Below, piece after piece: positions 62,521 through 64,000 of a stretch of 64,000 bases of DNA (positions are counted from its first letter, which is position 1; each line of letters begins with the position of its first letter). The notes under the pieces were generated by a model that saw only the letters and a list, made by a program, of their open reading frames with translations, was not told the origin of the DNA and did not search any database. The translations under genes were made by a program, and so were the position numbers. This stretch comes from Catonia carolina (Eukaryota > Arthropoda > Insecta > Hemiptera > Achilidae): NCBI GenBank assembly GCA_035578175.1, contig JAQMRL010000008.1:6052883-6116882 (forward strand), written 5' to 3'.

Positions 62521-63182
62521 AAACATCTGGTGTGCAACACTCACATAACTTTCTCTTGCCAATGCAAATAATTAACAATACACCTAACATTAGTAATAAA
62601 ACGTTAGAAATAAACAAAAAACCACCCTCAATAAAAAAAACTTAATTTTAATAATGAGTGAAAGACGCAAAACAAAAATCAACCTCAGTTTGGCTTAAAA
62701 ATATGGAAAATTACTCTTTCACGATAAACTAGGCTCTGTAGAGAAAAATGCTTTAAACAAAAGTTGTAGATCTTTTAATTTCCTATAAATTTTATTATAT
62801 ACACTTTTGTCGTAAAATGCATACTAATGCTGAATTCTTAAAAAATCGATTTTTCACACGTTTTCGTGAGAAAAAAACATAAAATTGCTAATTACCACTA
62901 AACTAAGCGTTATACAAAAAAATGTTTAAAATAAAAGTTGTAGGACTGTAAATTCTCTACATTTTTTATTATATAAATTTTTGCGCTAAAATGTATGTTA
63001 AAGCCGTAATCTTAAAAAAACACTTTTTTTACGTGAAAACAGCCTTACCAAGAATTTCAGCAAATATGGCGCCAACCCTATTGACCAATTTTGATGAAAA
63101 TGTTCGGGTCGGGTCCGGTAGTGGTATGTAATTTAAGTTTCAAGTTTCAAGTTCGTACGATGTTCCGTTCTTGAGATATTTT

Positions 63183-63216
<34 letters not shown>

Positions 63217-63356
63217 CAATCGTTAAAAAGATGTTTTTTTTTTGGGTTCAGGGGGTCTGAAAAGGTGTAGATCCGGTGAAGAGTGGTGTTGTTAAAATCG
63301 ACATGAAAACAATACTTTCCTTCCTATATATTTATATAGGCAAGAGAAAGTAAAAA
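62521..63356 (+). repeat. HL-1 with an internal deletion
   Basis: Both ends are present; about 110 bp are missing at 63080 (CCAACCCTA joins TTGACCAATTTTG). The CA tract is at 63185-63214. Confidence 0.85.
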
Positions 63357-64000
63357 ATTTGGTTCCACGTGAAAATTGGGGAATACGTTTTCGACTGAAT
63401 TATACATTTTTACAACAATAATGTCCTAAGTATTTAGTAGGCTCTTGTATATTTTATAATTACAAAAATAAAACGGAAATGGACTTGTGATGTAAATAGA
63501 AAAAATTCTGTTAAATTTGTTGAGTTTCTAATAAACTGGTAACTGCTCTTTATAGTGCACTTCTTTCGTGGCGTGCACTATAATGTGTATTTTTATAAAA
63601 GTAGTGGAAAAATATGACGTCACAATGCTTGCGTCACATTCACAAGTAAAAAGGATCGAAACGTATTATAAAATGAAACTATACAAAAAAAGACAACTCT
63701 GAAATAAACAAACAAACGAATGAACGAACAGCTGTTTATATTCCAATCCAACAGACACCGACGCTAACTTTACAATTCAATCACACCTACAGCAAAACTC
63801 ACACGAACGACAATCTACCGACTGCAGTTGGGTTGTCATCGTAACGGAATGCTCTCCGACTACATCCACAAAACAGGACGTCAATTTTTTTACGTAGTGA
63901 TAACATCCGGTTTACCAGACGTCCGTAAGTTATTGATAAAGCCCTCAGCGTTGGATTTACACAAGGGCAACATTGGCAAGTGCCCAGGGCGGTAAATTTT
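63357..64000. other. Unique stretch at the window end
   Basis: No gene is seen. TATAGTGCAC and TGCACTATA form a small inverted pair (63552-63583). TTACCAGACGTCCGTAAGTT near 63912 matches TTTACCGGAGGTCCGTAAGT near 44591, so both are scraps of one repeat. The last 40 bp, with TTGGCAAGTGCCCAGGGCGG, look like the beginning of another element. Confidence 0.4.

Noticed and set aside
46472..64000. Searched for the Ras P-loop exon (GxxxxGKS) on the minus strand
   Set aside because: No stretch with a GGVGKSALT-like reading next to a splice donor was found by eye; a profile search could still find a diverged or short exon.
1..64000. CRISPR-like or phage-defence arrays
   Set aside because: Direct repeats here are dispersed transposons or microsatellites with no uniform repeat-spacer pattern, and the DNA is clearly eukaryotic.

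Overview
The window is eukaryotic nuclear DNA, almost certainly from an insect with a large, AT-rich, transposon-packed genome. A hemipteran is my guess from the repeat repertoire, but the sequence does not prove the order. There are no operons, rRNA genes or CRISPR arrays, and I find no functional tRNA gene. Most of the listed open reading frames are pieces of mobile elements.

One host gene is clear. Three exons on the minus strand (46384-46471, 40170-40381, 37565-37759) encode the switch I region, the switch II to NKxD region, and the SAK plus CAAX tail of an R-Ras/TC21-type small GTPase (Drosophila Ras64B type). Splice sites and phases fit between all three exons (introns of 6,002 and 2,410 bases). 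The P-loop exon was not found and should lie beyond base 64000, so the first intron covers at least the last 17.5 kb of the window. A second, tentative host feature at 8972-9175 (plus) is a TATA box, an initiator 31 bases downstream and a start codon opening a signal-anchor-like exon.

Everything else is layered repeats. (1) About twenty copies of a roughly 0.95-kb element, called HL-1 here, have subterminal inverted repeats, an internal CA microsatellite and a 3' stem-loop. This is the architecture of Helentron-associated (DINE-1/HINE-type) elements. (2) There are tRNA-derived SINEs with poly-A tails (SINE-A, SINE-D, SINE-E) and a roughly 400-bp element (SINE-B) whose copies share a 70-codon open frame. 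(3) Non-LTR retrotransposon 3' ends come from several families, including a 1.7-kb Jockey-like copy at 57616-59343 with a 10-bp target duplication. (4) DNA transposons with recognisable ends are: hAT (843-1657), PIF/Harbinger-like with a MADF-like open frame (16283-17021), several Tc1/mariner elements, a pogo-like MITE (32777-33454) and a Sola-like element with subterminal repeats (40443-41476). (5) A 412-bp near-perfect palindrome (22793-23204) carries a hammerhead-ribozyme architecture of the kind known from Penelope-like elements; a third, degenerate copy lies at 15073-15117.

Layout: 0-8.3 kb hAT, SINE and HL-1 mosaic; 8.3-9.2 kb unique DNA with the candidate promoter and exon; 9.2-14 kb HL-1 and non-LTR tails; 14-21 kb mariner, Harbinger, SINE-B and RT fragments; 21-25.5 kb ribozyme palindrome and mariner; 25.5-36.5 kb HL-1 copies, a foldback mariner, the nested MITE and AT-rich unique DNA; 36.5-46.5 kb Ras gene 3' part with TE-filled introns; 46.5-64 kb upstream intron with HL-1, SINEs, rearranged RT tails, a pyrimidine-rich tandem repeat and the Jockey-like insertion.
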